Shown here: piece by piece, positions 36,537 through 44,141 of the stretch
Position numbering within the stretch: the stretch's first letter is position 1
How the letters are laid out: the number at the start of each line of letters is the position of its first letter
Source: Verrucomicrobiota bacterium
GTDB taxonomy: Bacteria > Verrucomicrobiota > Verrucomicrobiia > Verrucomicrobiales > DEV007
Length of the DNA: 64,000 nt
NCBI GenBank assembly: GCA_020630975.1
Contig: JAHDID010000004.1
Coordinates: 56,177 to 120,176 of the forward strand
Direction: 5' to 3'
Program-made: the position numbers and the translations under genes
Notes under the pieces: model-generated
Told to the model about the DNA's origin: nothing
Database searches by the model: none
The model's input: only the letters and a program-made list of their open reading frames with translations

Positions 36537-37592
36537 TTAGTGCAATTGACTGATGACGTGTAAGCGCAGGTCTCGTAGGCTGCACAGCCCTGACCAGTTG
36601 GCCCAGCGCATCGGTCGAGCGCCTGTTTCCCGTTGCGAGTTCGGTGCGGTCAACCCACCTCGATGATCATCAAACACTTGATCGACGAACTCTCTAGAGC
36701 CGATAATGACTCCATCGGTGAAGTAGCGCACGCGATAGTGCATCACCTCATGGATCGGGAGACGGCCGCGCCGAGAGATTTCCTTATGGACAGACGCCTC
36801 TGTGATACCTCTGCGAGCTTTTATGCCTCGGCTCGGTTCCGCCTGTTGCTGTTGTCCGTTTTCGTATAGAAACTGGCGATAGTCAGCTGCTATACTCGAC
36901 CATGAGATGTCTTTGCTGCCACCTCGGTGGCCATAGATGCTAGCTAATCCAGAGCGAGCTTTGCTATCCCCGCCGAGGGCAGCCGCATAGCCGCACCAGC
37001 GGTAGTCCTCTGGACGATCTACGATACCTGCTCGCACAGCATTGAGATCGATATAGGTCGATACCGCTAGCAAGGCTCTTGGAGTGTTTTCCACTACCAC
37101 ACTTTTGAAGCGGCCATCCCATAGGGTTCCTTTACGCTTATGCTCTTTGTTAATGTAGCGAGTGATACGCTCCTTCACCTCTTTCATAAATTCAGAGCGA
37201 TCGGCCCTTTTTTGCTCGAATCGATCGAGGATTTTTTGGCTATGGTAATTGTCTGAGCGTTTACTATCGAGTTTCTCAGCTGAGGCGAACTCAGATTCGA
37301 GGTCGCTCACCCAATCCGCGCGATACAAAACCTTGGCACAGCGTATGATGTTGTCTTTGGAAAGCGGCGTTAGGGAGTTCTGTCTAGGAATTCTAGCAAG
37401 GATATGCAGATGATTTGAGAGGATCGAATAATTGATGAGCTCCACACCTCTGAGCTCTGCGGCAGCGAAGATAATGCGCTGGATCCGACTCCGCTTCGCC
37501 GGAGTATCGAACAGCCAAGCCTGCCCCGCGCAGCGAGTGATACAATGGTAAGCGCAAGCTTCTGGATCTAAGATCAATCTAGGGTTTCTCAT
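36537..37592 (-). CDS. REP-associated tyrosine transposase (RAYT, Y1 family)
   Basis: 351 residues. The start (RNPRLILDPEACAYHCITR) and the HLHI motif in YSILSNHLHILARIP give the HuH metal site of IS200/RAYT enzymes. TRYINKEHKRKGTLWDGRFKSV and YIDLNAVRAGIVDRPEDYRWCGYAAALGG match RAYT C-terminal motifs; the catalytic Tyr is probably in the RITRYINKEH region. Such enzymes nick single-stranded DNA at REP hairpins. The C-terminal 120 residues look helix-turn-helix-like (ASVHKEISRRGRLPIHE). No IS200 terminal hairpins were proven, but inverted copies of a short repeat flank the gene. It looks intact and its target repeats may be those copies. Confidence 0.88.
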   Translation of the reverse strand: MRNPRLILDPEACAYHCITRCAGQAWLFDTPAKRSRIQRIIFAAAELRGVELINYSILSNHLHILARIPRQNSLTPLSKDNIIRCAKVLYRADWVSDLESEFASAEKLDSKRSDNYHSQKILDRFEQKRADRSEFMKEVKERITRYINKEHKRKGTLWDGRFKSVVVENTPRALLAVSTYIDLNAVRAGIVDRPEDYRWCGYAAALGGDSKARSGLASIYGHRGGSKDISWSSIAADYRQFLYENGQQQQAEPSRGIKARRGITEASVHKEISRRGRLPIHEVMHYRVRYFTDGVIIGSREFVDQVFDDHRGGLTAPNSQRETGARPMRWANWSGLCSLRDLRLHVISQLH

Positions 37593-37600
37593 GATGTACC

Positions 37601-37636
37601 GTGTTCAAAAAAGGTTTAAACTAAAAATCTGAACAC
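37601..37636. repeat. Inverted repeat upstream of the RAYT gene
   Basis: Arms GTGTTCA (37601-37607) and TGAACAC (37630-37636) lie 9 bp upstream of the RAYT start. The spacing and symmetry suit an operator or a nicking hairpin. The loop is AT-rich. Confidence 0.45.
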
Positions 37637-37713
37637 TGCAATAAAATACTATTGTGAAGTTTGGGTGGTTTAGATAGGTTTACTTTCCGAAGAAACGAAG
37701 TTTTCTTTTACTT

Positions 37714-37734
37714 TTCGCCTGTCCCTGTTTGCAC
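37714..37734 (-). repeat. Short GGGGACAGGCGA-type repeat, copy 2 (reverse)
   Basis: TTCGCCTGTCCCTGTTTGCA on the plus strand, the reverse of the core GGGACAGGCGAA. It is inverted relative to copy 1 across the RAYT gene. Confidence 0.6.
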
Positions 37735-37754
37735 TACCACGTTCGGCTTAGAAA

Positions 37755-38178
37755 ATGCCTGCTTTAGAAATAACGAGGTATCAAAGTTCTGCTGGTCCTT
37801 ACTCGACGGAGGTAATTCAATCACCTTCTTGGGAACAGTTTAAATCAGCGATACTCAATTTGGATCAGGACCTTTTGCCTTTTGCCTTTTGTCTGGCTCT
37901 ACCGAAATATTGGGTCTGGATTTGATAGCGATATTCCAGATTTTGAGGTCACAGGAGGTAACGGATTATATTTTATCCACCTGAGAACCGGAGACAGAGA
38001 GCTTATGTTCTCCGATCGATCTTTGGGTGATGAAGATGTTGACGTCTGGATAAATGATCAAGGCGCTTCCTTTCCAGCCCGCAATGTATGCAGAGACGTA
38101 GATACGGTCCTTTCTATTGCGAAGCGTTATTTTGATAATGGAGATGCCTTGGAAGGTATTCCGTGGGAAGACTACTAG
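37755..38178 (+). pseudogene. Imm1-like immunity gene frameshifted by a 7-bp repeat expansion
   Basis: Two frames together code one protein. The first, from ATG 37755, reads MPALEITRYQSSAGPYS and on to a TGA at 37923. The second carries on from PFVWLYRNIGSG to the stop at 38178. The break lies in three tandem copies of CCTTTTG (37871-37891). With two copies the frame would be open for 138 residues, reading LDQDLLPFVWLYRN. The size and the end (IAKRYFDNGDALEGIPWED) resemble Imm1-type immunity proteins of polymorphic toxin systems. That family call is by eye. No toxin gene is next to it. The state could be a true null or a reversible ON/OFF switch. The region is more AT-rich than its surroundings. 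Confidence 0.7.
37871..37891. repeat. Heptanucleotide repeat (CCTTTTG)x3
   Basis: Three perfect tandem copies of CCTTTTG. Seven is not a multiple of three, so each gain or loss changes the reading frame of the Imm1-like gene that contains it. Confidence 0.95.
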
Positions 38179-38218
38179 ATTCCGAATTGCCGAACACTGC
38201 GCATCACCCAAGATCTCC

Positions 38219-38794
38219 ATGTCAGAGTCGGCTAAGGCCAACACTCGACATTCCGATCTGGCTGTGCTATATCGTTCGCCCGAAAAAATGGTCAAAGCAT
38301 GCGTGACAGAAGACGGATTGAAGCTCAATGGCCAGAATGCTTCTGTTGCGATGGTCCAGGAAGCACTAAGTACCATCCTTTCGTGTGAGGCTAGATCGAT
38401 AGAAAAATATCCGGGAGAGAATTGGCGAGCCATCCATTACTATGATGATGTTGGAGTTGTGGCTCTTGAAGATTTGTCAAAAAAATTGATTATTTCAATT
38501 ATGTTTCCGTTTCATTGTCCTGATGCTGTTCATGGACCGCAAACTCCGTTTGCAGGTGAGATTACTGTTGGAGGTTTTCAAATGCATGAGAGATTAACTC
38601 CTGGGGCTACGAATATTCCCGAGCGATTAGGATTCGTATCTGAAATCGGTCCGAGTTATCGCAGTACCTTAAACGGAGTCTATATTTGTATCACCTACCA
38701 ACGGCGAAAAAATTTACATCGTAAGCGCTCTGGTTCTCCTCGACTTGTTGAATTGTCTGCCGATTTGATAACTCCCAGAGGCGAACACGACTGA
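38219..38794 (+). CDS. Orphan DUF7738-like (immunity-type) protein
   Basis: 191 residues from ATG 38219; ATG 38288 is an alternative that begins just before VKACVTEDGLKLNGQ. The body reads like DUF7738-type proteins found in toxin-immunity arrays: GLKLNGQNASVAMVQEAL, IHYYDDVGVVALED, then a beta-rich end with FAGEITVGGFQM. The C-terminal 60 residues are basic. It follows the broken Imm1-like gene by 40 bp and precedes another orphan. Codon use and base content are unlike the core genes, which suggests transfer. The family name is a tentative recognition; no toxin is nearby. Confidence 0.55.
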   Translation: MSESAKANTRHSDLAVLYRSPEKMVKACVTEDGLKLNGQNASVAMVQEALSTILSCEARSIEKYPGENWRAIHYYDDVGVVALEDLSKKLIISIMFPFHCPDAVHGPQTPFAGEITVGGFQMHERLTPGATNIPERLGFVSEIGPSYRSTLNGVYICITYQRRKNLHRKRSGSPRLVELSADLITPRGEHD

Positions 38795-38909
38795 GCAGCC
38801 AAGAAGATTGCCTAGGAGTTTTTGAAGCTTTTTGGTGAATGAGATTTCGTCTTTTGTGGGGTGAATTCTCTTGCCATCTCCTGGCTGTCTTAATACGTTC
38901 GCTCTAAAA

Positions 38910-39356
38910 ATGTACTGGGAAAAGCTGTATTCTGCATACATGGATCGCCCGATGGAGTGGAGAGAGATAGGCGGGTACTACATTATCGATGAGGATGATC
39001 GAATGTTTCATCGAACAGCCAAGGGTGCAACTCCGATTGCAACTTATGGTGTAGACGGAATGCATTTGGCGATTTTGGGTATTCCTGGTTCACCTATTGA
39101 CGAGTGCCCGGTTGCTCAGATTTGCCCAATGGATTCGCAAGCAATATGGTTTGTAGGGTCTTCTATTATCGATTTCCTAGCGACCTCCTGCAACATTGAG
39201 CCTGAAGAAGTGCGTAAACGGATAGATGACGACGCATCCTCATTTCTATCCTTTATCGACGAGGAGTTCGGTGCGGGGGTTGTATATGGCGAGGATCGCC
39301 ATGCTTTCCTCGCCGAAAACATCGAAGAGACATTTGAGATCGACTGGAAGGAATAA
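38910..39356 (+). CDS. Orphan small protein, possibly SUKH/SMI1-like immunity
   Basis: 148 residues from ATG 38910; an upstream TTG at 38871 is possible. It is acidic and soluble. The stretch ICPMDSQAIWFVGSSIIDFLATSC resembles the end of SUKH/SMI1-type immunity domains (a hydrophobic strand followed by S-x-x-x-FL), but the match is weak. The end (RHAFLAENIEETFEIDWKE) is acidic. It is the third gene of a row of AT-rich orphan genes and stops just before the group II intron remnant. Function is unknown. Confidence 0.5.
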   Translation: MYWEKLYSAYMDRPMEWREIGGYYIIDEDDRMFHRTAKGATPIATYGVDGMHLAILGIPGSPIDECPVAQICPMDSQAIWFVGSSIIDFLATSCNIEPEEVRKRIDDDASSFLSFIDEEFGAGVVYGEDRHAFLAENIEETFEIDWKE

Positions 39357-39369
39357 AACTTGAGCGAAT

Positions 39370-40000
39370 CGGGTCGGGACGGGGTTTGAACCCGCCCCTC
39401 CCACACCACCAAGCATACGGGTCCGTACTAAGGCGGTTCCCTAATGTCATGCTTTTAAATCCCCTTTACCCCCAGCTTTACGCTTCGGGCCATTGGGGTA
39501 GCGAATGGATATCCACTGTTTCTCTATCGAGGGCACTCCCTGGTCCCACAGCCATTGATTGGTCATAGCACGTTTCACGATGCTATTATCACACATCCTC
39601 CACGGACCTTTCCTAGCTCGACTCGCCTTGTGCACTTCGTCATTGCCTATCCCTAGACGCAATAGATTTCGACGTCGAGTCCGCGCTCTCTTCCATTGTT
39701 TCCAAAAGTAGAGACGCACCCTGCGACGCATCCATTGATCTAGGTCTTTAGACTCTGTGTAGTGCAGACCGGGCATGTAGTAAGCGATAGCTCCTCGCAC
39801 GTAGCTATCCAGATCACTGATCACGGTAGTAGGCGATACCCCTCGGGTACGCCTCGTGATCGTGCGGATACTCGTTTTGAACTTCTCGCAGGACTTCCTC
39901 GTCCAGCGGACTTTATGCCGTTGGAGGGTAAACCCTAGATAACTCGCTTGACTTATCTTTACCAGGTGGCTCCTCGCCGTGTTCACTATCAGCTTCAGAG
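39370..40000 (-). mobile_element. Truncated group II intron (3' remnant)
   Basis: On the minus strand this holds the last part of an intron-encoded maturase followed by structured RNA. The segment 39370-39442 (read in reverse) begins GAACCGCCTTAGTACGG and continues through GGTGGTGTGGGAGGGG, matching the domain V layout of bacterial group II introns. A GC-rich stem with a TTTGAAC-type loop follows as domain VI. The 5' part of the intron and the reverse transcriptase domain are missing. The break falls at about 40000, exactly where a copy of the short GGTAAATGGGGACAGGCGA repeat starts. Confidence 0.8.
39447..39999 (-). pseudogene. ltrA: Group II intron maturase, C-terminal fragment
   Basis: About 184 residues of the maturase-specific (GIIM) domain, open from about 39999 with an internal GTG at 39986. 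Typical stretches are LKLIVNTARSHLV, ASYLGFTLQRHKVRW, IRTITRRTRGVS, LDQWMRRRVRLYFWKQWKRAR, RKGPWRM and NQWLWDQGVPSI. The catalytic reverse transcriptase with YxDD is absent, so it cannot support mobility by itself. The frame is otherwise clean to the stop at 39447, which suggests a fairly recent loss. It is followed by the intron's domain V/VI. Confidence 0.85.
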
Positions 40001-40018
40001 GTAAATGGGGACAGGCGA
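40000..40018 (+). repeat. Short GGGGACAGGCGA-type repeat, copy 3
   Basis: GGTAAATGGGGACAGGCGA. It marks the broken edge of the group II intron and, with the reverse copy at 40868, brackets the orphan gene at 40139-40615. Confidence 0.65.
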
Positions 40019-40089
40019 CTGGTGAATACCCTCGCGTACCCTGTATGTGTTGACACCGTCAGAATTAGGGCCACTCTAATCATGTAATC

Positions 40090-40124
40090 AAGACGAGGCC
40101 GGCCGCGAGTAGCCTGGTCTTTTT
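40090..40124 (+). terminator. Possible terminator before the orphan gene
   Basis: AAGAC (40090-40094) pairs with GTCTT (40117-40121), with inner GGC/GCC pairs and a run of T. It would stop plus-strand transcripts that enter from the left. The stem has a mismatch step, so the call is weak. Confidence 0.35.
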
Positions 40125-40138
40125 CGTTGTGCTTGAGA

Positions 40139-40615
40139 ATGGATTCTGTGTCATTTAAAATGTGTAGTGAGTGTGTTGCGAGCTATCGCGATTTGGAATA
40201 CGATTCGAACTCTGATTACTCTTTGAACATTATGCCATTTTGCTCACTGGTATGGCATGATGAGCACCCTGAAGATTGGTACGATCATTGTTGCGAAGAA
40301 TGCCAGTTATCAATTCGTCACTTATCTTCTGCCAGAACTGCTCTTTGGCGCACCGGCGAAATTCCGGATCACTATCTAATTTTTTGGAAAAACGCAAAAG
40401 AAGCGATCCCGGAATGGCCTGGGTTCAAACGACTGTCTCTAAATAAGAAAGAGTTGGATTCCCTTGATGGATGCAGCGAGGAACTAGATGATATGATGGG
40501 CGCGATTACTGAAGAATTCCCAGATGTAACCGTTACTGATCAAGGCGGAGGACTGACGAAATTTACCGCAGAACGAGATTTATCCCGAAAACGGTGGTGG
40601 CAGTTCTGGCGATAA
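40139..40615 (+). CDS. Orphan acidic Cys-containing protein, function unknown
   Basis: 158 residues from ATG 40139. The N-terminal half has spaced Cys pairs (CSEC at 12-15 or so and CCEEC near 52) that could hold a zinc ion. The segment HLSSARTALWRTGEIPDHY and FWKNAKEAIPEWPGFKRLSL follow, then an acidic stretch, and the end is basic with WWQFW. No family was recognised. It is AT-rich compared with core genes, is alone on its strand, and lies between inverted copies of the GGGGACAGGCGA repeat at 40000 and 40868. It could be another immunity-type or cargo gene; that is inference. Confidence 0.6.
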   Translation: MDSVSFKMCSECVASYRDLEYDSNSDYSLNIMPFCSLVWHDEHPEDWYDHCCEECQLSIRHLSSARTALWRTGEIPDHYLIFWKNAKEAIPEWPGFKRLSLNKKELDSLDGCSEELDDMMGAITEEFPDVTVTDQGGGLTKFTAERDLSRKRWWQFWR

Positions 40616-40644
40616 AACAACTTTCACAACAAATCGACGCTGGT

Positions 40645-40678
40645 AATTCTGTTCCTTCACAAGTCCAGGAACAGAATT
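40645..40678 (+). terminator. Perfect 12-bp stem-loop after the orphan gene
   Basis: AATTCTGTTCCT (40645-40656) and AGGAACAGAATT (40667-40678) are perfect inverted arms with a 10-base loop, 27 bp after the stop at 40615. GG/CC pairs can extend it after a one-base bulge. No T-run follows; it may still end the transcript or stabilise it. Confidence 0.55.
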
Positions 40679-40867
40679 CCAGATCTCAAACGGTATGCTA
40701 GGAAAAATTTTCCCAGACTAGCCATGCTTTCGTTCACAGCTAAAATAGAAAATTGCGGGCGGCATAGCCTCAAACAAAGGGACGAGGGAGGTCATAAAAT
40801 AGAGGTGGCTCAGCCTAACCCATCCGCTTTGGCTAGGGCTCTGGCGAGATTCTTATCAGCGTTTGCA

Positions 40868-40890
40868 TTTCGCCTGTCCCCGTTTTGCAC
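40868..40890 (-). repeat. Short GGGGACAGGCGA-type repeat, copy 4 (reverse)
   Basis: TTTCGCCTGTCCCCGTTTTG on the plus strand, the reverse of the core CGGGGACAGGCGAAA. It shares GTGCAAA before the core with copy 2. It is inverted relative to copy 3. Confidence 0.6.
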
Positions 40891-40909
40891 GGCCCCCGTT
40901 TGCAGTAAA

Positions 40910-41359
40910 TTATGCCTTATCAGATCTATTGGATCTGGCTTCTGGTGGCTTGGGTTGGCGGGGTTCGCCTTCTTTCCAAGGGTTTCGTTTACCAATGATT
41001 ACATAATGCGTGGAGTAGGCTTGTTCGAGCTTACGATCTCCGGATTTGGAGAATCGTAATGGTTTACCTTTGCGCTTGTAGTCCGTAGTCGATGGCTTCA
41101 GGCACAGGTCCCAGGCGTGAAACCTCATGATTCGAAGAATACGATTCACCTTCGATAGGTTACACATGATCACCTTTTCCAGAAAGGGTATTTTGCCTGC
41201 GCGCCAGTCACTGGCATTCTTGCTATCGAGTAGCTGTATCTCGATCAGAATATCGATCGCTGAGAAGTAATCTTTACGACAAAGGATGGAATCGACTGCA
41301 CGAACGATTTTGGGATAGTATTTATCCTGGCGGTAGTTATCTACAGTCAGTTTATTCAT
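40910..41359 (-). CDS. Conserved-looking basic protein, function unknown
   Basis: 149 residues from ATG 41357-41359, 10 bp after the AAA ATPase stop; a longer in-frame reading would overlap that gene by about 150 bp. The core (IVRAVDSILCRKDYFSAIDI, LLDSKNASDWRAGKIPFLEKVI, CNLSKVNRILRIMRFHAWDL, PLRFSKSGDRKLEQAYSTHY) looks well ordered and mostly helical, with a basic, Pro-rich tail. I could not name the family. Position suggests cotranscription with the ATPase, but it could also belong to the accessory segment on its other side. A reverse repeat copy lies 20 bp past its stop. Confidence 0.65.
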   Translation of the reverse strand: MNKLTVDNYRQDKYYPKIVRAVDSILCRKDYFSAIDILIEIQLLDSKNASDWRAGKIPFLEKVIMCNLSKVNRILRIMRFHAWDLCLKPSTTDYKRKGKPLRFSKSGDRKLEQAYSTHYVIIGKRNPWKEGEPRQPKPPEARSNRSDKA

Positions 41360-41369
41360 TCGGAATGAT

Positions 41370-43037
41370 TCACGCAAAATCTCGAAACACTTCTGGAACG
41401 AAATCCCTATCACTAGCCTCCCCCGCTGCCAGACCGATCTGCTCTTCCATGATCTCTCTGGGGATTGGGTTTTGATACTCGTCCAGACAGTCTCGCAGTG
41501 CTTCTTCAGCATCGACACCCTTGGTCTTCACCAGGCGATAGACCTTCATCGCGATCGACTCGGCGGCACCCGGGGTGACCCACTCGGGTATCAAAGATTG
41601 CAGCGCCTCAGGGCATTCTTTTGGTAAATCCAAACGATGCTTTTTGCAAAGGGCACGGATCAGCAGATAGCAGCCAGCTGTATCGTGAGCGGGGAATAAA
41701 GGTATCTTCACATCGACACGACCAGGGCGCTTCAGATCGACCTCGATCAAGTCGGGGCGACTGGAGGCTAATATCCAGAGTATCCGGCCTCGGTTTGCAG
41801 TATTACTCATCTCCTTAGCCATCATGGAATAGACGCGCCCAGAAACTCCAGAGTCTCCCGATCCCGCATCGCGGCTACCCAGTGCCTGATCCGCTTCGTC
41901 GATGAAAACAATGCAGCGCCCCAGCGCATGCAGTAGGTTAAAGATTTTTTCGAGGTTTCCCTCAGTGCTGCCCACCCACCGATCGCGGAAATTCTTCATC
42001 TTCACCACCGGCACACCAGCCTCGCCAGCCAGACACTCGACGAGGTAGGTCTTACCCGTACCGACAGGACCACAAAATAGATAACCCATAGGCATCGCCT
42101 CGAGGTCGTCCTGACGCCATAGCTCGATATCCTGACGCATCCAGTTTTTCACCGCATCGGAGCCGTACACATCGTCGAGCGTACGACTGGGCTCGAGAAA
42201 CTCGATAAGGCCCTGTGAGTCCTTTTCGACTAGCTGCTTTTTTAGATCTGCCAGGTCCTCCTCGACCAAAGCCGCCCCTGAATACTCGCGAGTCTTGAGC
42301 AGATTCTCGATAGAGGCGAGGCTAGCACCGGCCAGACGAGCTGCAGGTAGCTCGGTGTCTTCGGCAAACTGGGCCATCGCTTTCGGGTAGCGCTGTGCAA
42401 ACCCCACAAAAGCCTGCTGTAGAATCGCCACCGAAGGCATCTCTAGCTCGATCCGCGCCGCACGAGTGTTATTCGCCAGCAGGTGATTCAGGTCATTGAG
42501 ATTCTCCGAGATCAAAAACACGGCCATGTTTTGATCGAGAAAGTAGCTCTCGTGCGACCAGGATCGGACTACCGACGCCATCGAGCTGAGCTGATAGTCG
42601 CGCGACTGCTTGGAGATAGGAAAGATCAGTTCCGCCGATTTGATGATGATACCGACATGATAGTTCCGCCCCGCTATGCCCTGCTGATCGGCATCGACTG
42701 GCTCGATCCGGCGCAGATTGACGAGATAGCGCAGCAGATGATCTAGGTAACCGATCGCCTGAGTGGGATCTTTGGGCAGGTCCTCTGGCTGGCGGAGTTT
42801 TTGAAACAGCTCCCTGCCCGACTCGATGCGCAGACCGGTGCCGAGCTCATAGCTGAGCACTAGGTCGAACTTACGCAGCTGATGATCGACCAGATAATCT
42901 GCGAGATTCCCCAGCGACTGCGACTCTTCATCCGGCAGTAGCAGCCGATCACTGACATTGCCATAGACGACGAATTGATTCGCCGCGCCTGAGAGGTATT
43001 GGGTCTTTATGGTCTCCGACCAGTCTGGGTGTGCCAT
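41370..43037 (-). CDS. AAA family ATPase (spastin/FtsH-like core)
   Basis: 555 residues. The first 300 residues form a poorly conserved AAA-like domain without a Walker A motif. The active domain follows: Walker A GPVGTGKT near residue 322, Walker B CIVFIDEAD near 373, sensor-1 region WILASSRPD, and the RPGRVDVKIPLFP stretch with arginine-finger-type residues. Proteins of this build remodel or unfold partners as hexamers; no protease domain is attached and the substrate is unknown. It starts about 130 bp from the divergent DUF6263-like gene and is followed by the 149-residue gene. Confidence 0.85.
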   Translation of the reverse strand: MAHPDWSETIKTQYLSGAANQFVVYGNVSDRLLLPDEESQSLGNLADYLVDHQLRKFDLVLSYELGTGLRIESGRELFQKLRQPEDLPKDPTQAIGYLDHLLRYLVNLRRIEPVDADQQGIAGRNYHVGIIIKSAELIFPISKQSRDYQLSSMASVVRSWSHESYFLDQNMAVFLISENLNDLNHLLANNTRAARIELEMPSVAILQQAFVGFAQRYPKAMAQFAEDTELPAARLAGASLASIENLLKTREYSGAALVEEDLADLKKQLVEKDSQGLIEFLEPSRTLDDVYGSDAVKNWMRQDIELWRQDDLEAMPMGYLFCGPVGTGKTYLVECLAGEAGVPVVKMKNFRDRWVGSTEGNLEKIFNLLHALGRCIVFIDEADQALGSRDAGSGDSGVSGRVYSMMAKEMSNTANRGRILWILASSRPDLIEVDLKRPGRVDVKIPLFPAHDTAGCYLLIRALCKKHRLDLPKECPEALQSLIPEWVTPGAAESIAMKVYRLVKTKGVDAEEALRDCLDEYQNPIPREIMEEQIGLAAGEASDRDFVPEVFRDFA

Positions 43038-43165
43038 AGGCTTGCAGGTTGCTACGAGATTGGCTCGCTTTCAACAGATCGAATCAGGTTTCGAAGATGG
43101 CGGTTATAAATTTGAGCGAATTTCGTATTAGCCCATAGCCAAGCGGTTCCTTATCATCGACCTAT

Positions 43166-44047
43166 ATGAAAATCTTAAGCCGCTATCTGTCCGCACTCAC
43201 CATCCTCGCATCCAGCTCCCTTTGCCTCGCTCAAGACGGGCAAAAAGTCGACTTGTCTGCCAAATTTCTGGTCGGCAAACGCTACGTCCTAGAGCAAAAA
43301 CTCGAGCAAACCACTGAGATGCAAGTCCCTGGTGGAGGCGACGCACAGGAGATGACAGTCGATATGACGATGCAGATGGCGATGGCAGTCGAGCGCGAAA
43401 AAGAAAATGAAATCAAGGTAGGGCTGAGCTTTGAAAAAATGATCATGGAGACCAACATGATGGGCCAGACCATGAAAATGGATGCAACCGATCCAGCCCA
43501 AAAAGCGACTATGGGGGCCGTACTGGATATGAAGCCGACCATGTACTACACCGATGATTTCCAGTTTCTACGCATGGAGGACTTTGGTCTGGAGGATAAT
43601 CCTATCGCCCAGCAGATGATGAAAGAAGACACACTCAAACAAATGGTGAACGGTTCGCTCGAGGCGATGCCCAAAGAGCCTGTCGCACCAGGGCACCAGT
43701 GGTCTTATGAGCTGGCGATGCCTATGGAGGGTATCGGCGAGGTATCAGTAGCCTCGGACTACACCTTTGAAAAAATGGAAGAGGTCGATGGTGTCCCATG
43801 CGCCCTGATCTCCTACACCGGCACGATCGATGGCGACATCACCCTCCCAGATGGGCAGGGAAAGATCACATTCGGCGATAGTGAGTTCACCGGGACCTTC
43901 CATTTCGATCCCGCCATCGGTTACCTGCGTAAAAGCGAAGCCAAAAATGTGATCTCCATGAACATGCAGATAGCAGGCCAGCCCGAAATGACCGTGCCGA
44001 CTGTTCAAACACAGACTTTGAAACTGAAGGCCTTAGAAGATCTCTAG
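43166..44047 (+). CDS. Secreted DUF6263-like protein
   Basis: 293 residues with a signal peptide (about 1-22, ending LCLAQ). The rest is soluble and beta-rich, with Met-rich stretches (TVDMTMQMAMAVERE; MIMETNMMGQTMKM) and a repeated pattern of amphipathic strands, as in DUF6263-type periplasmic proteins. The end has FHFDPAIGYLRKSEAKN and TQTLKLKAL. No catalytic residues are seen. It is monocistronic by position, ending before a strong hairpin at 44059-44119. Confidence 0.7.
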   Translation: MKILSRYLSALTILASSSLCLAQDGQKVDLSAKFLVGKRYVLEQKLEQTTEMQVPGGGDAQEMTVDMTMQMAMAVEREKENEIKVGLSFEKMIMETNMMGQTMKMDATDPAQKATMGAVLDMKPTMYYTDDFQFLRMEDFGLEDNPIAQQMMKEDTLKQMVNGSLEAMPKEPVAPGHQWSYELAMPMEGIGEVSVASDYTFEKMEEVDGVPCALISYTGTIDGDITLPDGQGKITFGDSEFTGTFHFDPAIGYLRKSEAKNVISMNMQIAGQPEMTVPTVQTQTLKLKALEDL

Positions 44048-44058
44048 ACCTCCGGGAT

Positions 44059-44119
44059 CGCCGACGCCCTCGTCGGCACTTCCCTCCCCTCCCATATGCT
44101 GCCGACGGGGGCGTCGGCG
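44059..44119. terminator. Strong 20-bp stem-loop after the DUF6263-like gene
   Basis: Arms 44059-44078 and 44100-44119 pair over 20 positions (CGCCGACGCCCTCGTCGGCA against its complement with one G-T step), with a 21-base loop. Each arm is itself close to a palindrome (GCCGACG...CGTCGGC). It lies 11 bp after the stop. It could be a terminator or a copy of a REP-type element. Confidence 0.65.
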
Positions 44120-44141
44120 CTCCCAGCCCAGACACGAGCCC

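Noticed and set aside
39370-39442. tRNA-like 3' end (GGTTTGAACCC and a CCACCA-like run)
   Set aside because: No anticodon or D arm; the sequence fits domains V/VI of a group II intron next to its maturase.
40724-41059. Possible 111-residue plus-strand gene
   Set aside because: It overlaps the better supported minus-strand gene at 40910-41359 and spans a repeat copy.
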